Shown: piece after piece, positions 58,745 through 64,000 of the stretch
Layout: each line of letters starts with the position of its first letter
Position numbering within the stretch: position 1 is the stretch's first letter
NCBI RefSeq assembly: GCF_003286085.1
Contig: NW_020825298.1
Location: 11,780,001-11,844,000 of the forward strand
Reading direction: 5' to 3'
From: Drosophila persimilis
Taxonomy: Eukaryota; Arthropoda; Insecta; Diptera; Drosophilidae
DNA length: 64,000 nucleotides
Translations under genes and position numbers: made by a program
Notes under the pieces: generated by a model
Told to the model about the DNA's origin: nothing
Databases searched by the model: none
What the model saw: the letters and a program-made list of their open reading frames with translations, nothing else

Positions 58745-59186
58745 AACACCCGCCTCGAAGAGAGCGCGAATAAAACTGCGCTATTCATAATACGATTTTC
58801 GCTACGGCGAACATATCCCCCGGACAGCTGTCCGTCCGTTCGCACGAGCAGAGGCCACTCATTTTTGGACCCCAACCCTACTGAGAGGCGGCAAGGGGCA
58901 GACCCTGATAAGCAGAGCCGCCGATTCCCCAGCTGGACGCCGCATGGCCAATCTATCAGTCTGTCCGTTGGTCAGTCACAACATGAGCGAGAGGCGTGGC
59001 TCTTATCAGTTGCGGTTACTCTTATCGCCACCCCACTCAACCGCCTCCACCAACGGCCGACCCCCGGGCATGGAGTCAGTACGCCGCTTCCCATGCGCCG
59101 TCAGTGGCGAGGTTTATCAATCCGCGGTGCATGTTGGGGGGCTGGACCGGGCGTCCGGGTCCGGCTATGACTTTGGGAATGCAGGT

Positions 59187-59207
59187 GTTCGTTCGTTCGT
59201 TCGTTCG
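59187..59207. repeat. (GTTC)n microsatellite
   Basis: About five tandem GTTC units. Confidence 0.9.
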
Positions 59208-59476
59208 TGTGGTGGTTCGTCATTCATGCGGGGGTAATCTTTTCATGGCTGATCTTGGGGGTGGGTGGAAATTTGTGAATGAATCGCTGGTGTAGTTTTC
59301 GCTTTTAGATGGGGTTATCTGTAGAGATTTCTCATTCAGTTTGATTAAAGCTTCCTGTGTGCTGAAACGAAGCTCTGACCTCGGGCGACATTATTGAAAG
59401 TCAGACTTTTCTGTTTATGAGTCATATTTATACGTTAAAGATCCAGAAGCGATCGGTTTCCAGATACTTACGATTA

Positions 59477-59768
59477 GGTACAGTTCCAACAAAACATATC
59501 TCACAGAACAGTTATCATTTGGCTTATCATTTTTTGTGGGCATAAATTTACCTATTTATCTCTCCCTAAAGATGGAACCTTTGCGCATTATTCTCGTAAA
59601 TACGTGTTCGTACAGTCGCAACAAAACTGTACCAGAGTACCAGAGAAACTGTACCTCTTTTTTCTCTACTCTACTATTTTCTACATTAAATTACCATATA
59701 TTTTTAACGAATACCAACAAAATGTAACACTTCATTTCCTTGTTAGGTACAGTCGTCGCAAGCAAAAC
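59477..59768 (+). repeat. Three spaced GTACAG...CAAAAC repeats
   Basis: Related strings start at 59477 (GGTACAGTTCCAACAAAAC), 59609 (CGTACAGTCGCAACAAAAC) and 59745 (a longer form with CGTCGCAAGCAAAAC). Spacing is about 132 and 136 bp. The flanks do not align well by eye. Confidence 0.5.
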
Positions 59769-62700
59769 CATGAAAAAATCCTCCTTTCTTTGATATTTTT
59801 AGGAGCTCTATCCATGTCTCAGTATCCGGTCTTCCCACAATTCTCCTATCTCTAAGAGAACTTATATTGTTTTTTCTTCACAAAACACACCAATAATACA
59901 CAAATTTTCCTTGATCTTTTCATGTTATGGAATAGCACTAAGGTCAAACAATTCCCGGAGATCTTTGTGGATACATTTTAATTTATTAAAAAATATTATG
60001 CAATCCCCAAATGTAAATACGAGTATCTCTTTCTCTATATCTATATCTGTTTTTCCTACCTAACATATTTATTTATCGAACTCATTGACAGCCATTGGCT
60101 GCGTGCACAGAGTCGAACAATCGGTGGCAAATCCGGGGCATGGCATGCTGTTTATCTAACGTACTCCCAAACGGGGCGGGTCTGCGGTCTGTTATGGTCT
60201 AGTCTGTGCCATGACGTAGCCAGACCTTGTTTATGGGGCGTTGGTTTTTGCGCTTGTTTTGGTTCCTTCGATTCAGGCGGAACGGCGGGGGTATAATTGC
60301 GATTAATGCCCTTGAGGGGTACGTAAACCCTATGGAGAGCTGGGCCAGAGCCTCTCCGCTTTGTGTGTCACAATGGAAACAGCCCAAGTGGGCAGCGCTC
60401 TCTCTTTGATTCTTCCTCTTTCCTTTCTGCAAATCATTCTTCATGTTTTTGTTGACAGTGTGGCCGCTGTTTGCCCAAGTGGGCGCGTTTGTTGTACTTG
60501 AAGGACGGAAGAGAGGGGCGCACAGCCGAGGGCAGTCGCAGTCTGAAGTCTTATCGCCAACCGATTACACTGGAAGAGCCACGGCCACGCAATGTGTGAA
60601 TGGTCTAGCAGTGCACTCTCTACATTCTTCGCATTGCATCATACATGCATGACCTGAGATTAGGGGCTGCTAACCTGCTTGTGGCTTACACTTATCTGAG
60701 GAGAAGTATAGCCCTGCATTAATGGAACAGCCTCTTCTCCGGAAATTGGTCAATCTTCCACTGAAATCTTGAGATATTTCACTCCCCCGCCCTCTCTCTA
60801 TATTCGTTGCAGTTCGTCAAACATGTATGATGATGGCGCTGCCAACCTGCTTTCTGCTCTTTAGCTTTCTTTAAGAAATTTCTTGGAACTGTTTTGCCCA
60901 CTCTCCTACCCTTCGATCAGGTCGTGGACATGACCGGGTGGCGTGCTCAATGATTTTCAGTATTTAGCACATTTTTAGCTGCCTGCTCAGCGGCCTCTTC
61001 TTCCACCGATTGTTTGCTTTTGATGGCTAATCGAAGCACGAGCGCAACAAAAATTGAGGTTTTTTGTTGTTGTTGCCTCATTTTGCCTTTGCCCACATTT
61101 GATTTATTTTTAGCCACTCGCGACGCGTTTCAAATAATCAAAAGTCGGAGGGACTATGTATATAGATATGGCAGCAGAAGGAGGAGGACCAAACACCAAA
61201 TAATTAACATATTTTTGCAAATTATTGATCGTGTGTGCTGGGGCCATAAATCCGATGATTGGAGACTCGAGATCCCGAGATCCCGAGATATCTGAGATCA
61301 AAACATTTAAACGGGGCATGAATTAAATTTAATTTTTTTATTTTAATGTTTTTATTTTGTTCATCATACATCTGAGGGTTTTTGCACTTTAGCAAGGACA
61401 ACGACGGAAGTGAACATCAGTTGTGCGTTGCATTTAAGGTCAACGCGCAAAAATTCAGAAAACGTTGAACCAAAAAACATTGAAGAGAAGTGTAGAAGCG
61501 AAGTGAAGGGGAAACAACGAGTCGTCAGCATTCATTGGATGAGTGCAAAATGTAAAGCAGGCCGGTCAGATCAGCAAACAATACAAACAAGTAGAGGAAC
61601 GACATGCTAGTCTGATCATACGACCATGGGAATACCCGCTAAACAGCCTCTAAATGAGCCTCTAACAATGCTAGTGAAAGATATAGGGATACGCTTAAAG
61701 GGGACTCCATTTGCAGTGCTAGGAAAAGCTAAGTCTATTCCCAAGGATTAATTGATAATAGAATTAAAAGTAACTTTAGCTTCTATTCCTAGGTGTTTTG
61801 TACAGTTACGCTCTTTGCCTAGAGATGACACATCTTCACTTGTATCTTCCTGCGATTTGTACCGATTAACTTGTACAAATTTCGATTAATTGATCAGGGG
61901 TATCGTTGCATATAATATCTTATTTATATATTATTGCCCATGGATCTGTTATTTATCGAGTGTTCTGCCAAAGCAAAACAATGTACCCTTGAACTCCCCC
62001 TCCCGCATTCCGTGGTACAACAACATCTACACACAGAGATCTCTCAACACTTGAACAGCTATAAAAGCGAATCTTGGGCGAGTTTGAACTTTGGAATGAT
62101 GTCATTTGAGTCACTCTCCCTCTCTCTTGCTCTTTGAATCACCTATCGCTTCATGCGTAAGGCGAATGATCGCACAATCCCCTCCAACGTTACTGACTGA
62201 GTGATCGATCGCTCTGTGCAGAAGCAGAAGTTGAAGGTGAAGGCGAAGGTGACCCTGGCACACGTGAACCGCAAATTGCGCTCAAAGTTCGCCCCCAAAA
62301 TTCGCATCCGCCAACCAGTTCCACGCTGTGTGAAGTACCGAAATCTCCAAGCCAATTTCCATGGTACTTGTAGCGGTAATCGCCATACGACATCGCCAAC
62401 AATTTCATCATCCTCCTCTTTTGTCCGGTCAACTTCGGGTGAATTCGCTATAAATAGACGCGGCGAATGGGAATTCATTGCGAGATAAGAACACCGAGGG
62501 GCCGAGTCAATGGAAAGTGGAGCGCTATGGCAGGCAGGGGAAGTCCCCCGAAGTTCTATGAAAGGGAGAGCTTAAAGATAGGAAACTCCCATCCTCTGAA
62601 ACTATGATAAGAGTAGAGTCTTCTGTGTGGATAACATTGTTAAAGTAGAGCTTAATATAAGAAAATAGCATAAATTCTAGACCATTTGAAAATATCTCGA

Positions 62701-62941
62701 AGGAATGCTACTGGGAAGCATCTTGGCAATTGGTGACTTTTGAAATGGCCCTCTGAATCCATCAATGGTTATCGTCAAGGACCTGTAGAATACAAATATG
62801 CTGTTCCTTTTTGGTTTTCGGAGCATATTTTCGGGAAAAGAACTCTGCAGATCCTAACCCTATTTGAAAACCCGTTTGAAATTCAAACGCAGTACCGGAA
62901 TCGCCCCATCTGGCAGCACTGCGACCTGTGATCGTGTTGGT

Positions 62942-62949
62942 TATCGATA
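62942..62949. promoter_or_regulatory. DRE, TATCGATA
   Basis: A perfect DNA-replication-related element 55 bp before the PRMT-like start codon. With the nearby GGCAGCACTG it suggests a TATA-less housekeeping promoter with a very short 5' UTR. Confidence 0.6.
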
Positions 62950-62996
62950 GAAGGACAGATCGTCTAAAGTCTGTGTTTACATTTGAAGAGTTAAAA

Positions 62997-64000
62997 ATGG
63001 AAGAAGAGAACAGCGAGGAGCAGGTTTTGGAGAAGTTTTCCAAAATGTCCTTCTCGTACAATGCGTTCAGGGACTTCATTAACCACCAGGAGGTGATCAT
63101 CCAGGACGATGTGGTGATGACGGCCTTTTGCGATGCGATTCGGCATGCACACATCTTCGAAGGCGCCACAGTGCTCGAGGTGGACTGCGGCAGTGCCCTG
63201 CTTTCGATGTTGGTGGCCAAGCAAGGAGCCGCCCGGGTGTTTGCCGTGGACTCTGGCAATGCGGCGCAGGTGGCGCGCCAGTTGGTGCGCGAGAACGGCC
63301 TGGACAGCGTGATTGAGGTGATTCAGGGCGACATTCGGAGCTTGAAGCTTCCCCCAGTCGATGTCATAGTATCCAAGTGGATGGGGTAAGTCCTAGTCTA
63401 CGCCACACACTCGATTCTTATTGTACTGCCTCCTGCAGGGCCTGTCTGTTGTATAACTCGGCTTTGGATCGGGTCATCTATGCGCGCGACAAGTGGCTCA
63501 AGCCCAACGGATGCATCTTTCCGGACACGGCCAGGCTTTATCTCTCGGTGGCCGAGGACAGGAATACGGAACGGCCCAGGCATTTCTGGTCGCGCTTTTT
63601 AGGCTTCAATATGTCCCATGCGGCAGGCATTGTCCAGCAGCTACCGAAAGTGGGTTGCGTGCTGGCACGCCAGATACTCGCCAAACCGCAGGAGATATGG
63701 AAAATGGATCTGCGTACCATCAAGAGCGACCAACTGAGCTTCAAAGTGCCCTTTCAACTGCTCGTGCAGCGTCAGGAGATCATCGATCTGTTTGTCGTGC
63801 ACTTTGACTTTAGCTTCTCGGGCGGCACCGATGAGAAGGTGGTGTCCACCAGTCCCTGGGCTCCGAGCACTCACTGGCAGCAGACTCTCTTCCATATCGA
63901 TCAGCATCTGCCCATATGCAGGGGCGAAAAATTCTCGGGCAACTTTTCCGTTTCTCGTGGGGCCAACTATCTGGACTTTGACATCGAGTGGGGCTTCCGT
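62997..64000 (+). CDS. Arginine methyltransferase-like protein (Art family, perhaps Art2), partial
   Basis: Exon 1 is 62997-63385; exon 2 starts at 63439 and runs off the window. The 316 or so residues visible cover the Rossmann fold and most of the beta barrel of type I PRMTs. Recognisable parts: the DKWLKPNG and IFPDTARLY strings, the FSTSP-like VVSTSPW and the THW loop (STHWQQTLF). Odd: the SAM-binding GxGxG is D63-C-G65-S-A67; the Arg that holds SAM (VRT in PRMT1) is V40; and both double-E-loop glutamates are replaced (SKWMG, K127; LLYNS, N136). These residues are needed for catalysis in known PRMTs, so this is probably a pseudoenzyme or a regulatory paralogue. The ATG with A-rich context at 62997 was chosen; the open frame extends upstream without a better ATG. 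Confidence 0.85.

Larger units (their letters stand above)
53976..62996. other. cbt 5' UTR and 9 kb gene-free upstream region
   Basis: The cbt leader runs from 53976 up to perhaps 54250-54350. Beyond it there is no supported gene to 62996. The stretch holds E-boxes (56058, 56667, 58728, 62261), three perfect CREs (56833, 57101, 57419), a TATG tetranucleotide run (about 54657-54676), a GTTC run (59187-59207), and three spaced GTACAG repeats (59477-59768). It is probably the control region of cbt and of the downstream gene. Confidence 0.5.

Noticed and set aside
1-64000. CRISPR arrays, tRNA/rRNA genes, transposon ends
   Set aside because: Looked for cloverleaf box motifs, terminal inverted repeats and regularly spaced repeats by eye; none seen. 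Repeats present are microsatellites or short spaced words.

Overview
The window is animal nuclear DNA from a Drosophila species. It has intron-split genes with GT/AG junctions, long gene-poor stretches rich in CA, GA and CT microsatellites, opa (CAG/CAA) repeats, and a set of recognisable fly genes. Gene content (expanded, croquemort, shriveled, MED15, cabut) matches the 21C-21D region near the tip of 2L (Muller element B) of D. melanogaster. Inferred proteins differ enough from the D. melanogaster ones (for example Expanded is about 1515 aa here against about 1427) to suggest a more distant species, perhaps of the obscura group. That last point is inference.

Layout. 1-21.8 kb: expanded (ex, + strand), with a non-coding leader exon ending at 2464, a 7.1 kb first intron, a 6.1 kb intron and five coding exons. 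22.1-25.3 kb: croquemort (crq, - strand), convergent with ex. 26.2-27.3 kb: shriveled (shv, + strand), an ER/secreted DnaJ protein. 28.0-31.0 kb: a seven-exon + strand gene for an unusual single-pass membrane protein with one C2H2 finger. 33.8-38.7 kb: a single large coding exon (- strand) for a 1616-residue low-complexity, probably nuclear protein that I do not recognise. 38.7-47.2 kb: no supported gene. 47.3-49.8 kb: MED15 (+). 51.3-54.0 kb: cabut (cbt, -). 54-63 kb: a 9 kb gene-free upstream region of cbt. 63.0 kb to the end: the 5' part of an arginine-methyltransferase-like gene (+) that has lost key catalytic residues.

The genes do not form one pathway. ex acts upstream of Hippo/Yorkie in growth control. 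crq is a phagocytic scavenger receptor. MED15 and Cabut are transcription regulators; Cabut is known to be sugar- and clock-responsive.

The most interesting signals are: (1) a tandem-AUG overlapping reading frame that starts 10 nt before the Expanded AUG and stays open across three splice junctions; (2) dense GATC-motif blocks in the ex introns; (3) carbohydrate-response-element-like E-box pairs, a repeated 12-bp palindrome and three perfect CREs around cbt; (4) the degenerate PRMT; (5) the membrane protein with a C2H2 finger on its predicted lumenal side. No transposon, tRNA, rRNA or CRISPR array was recognised by eye.
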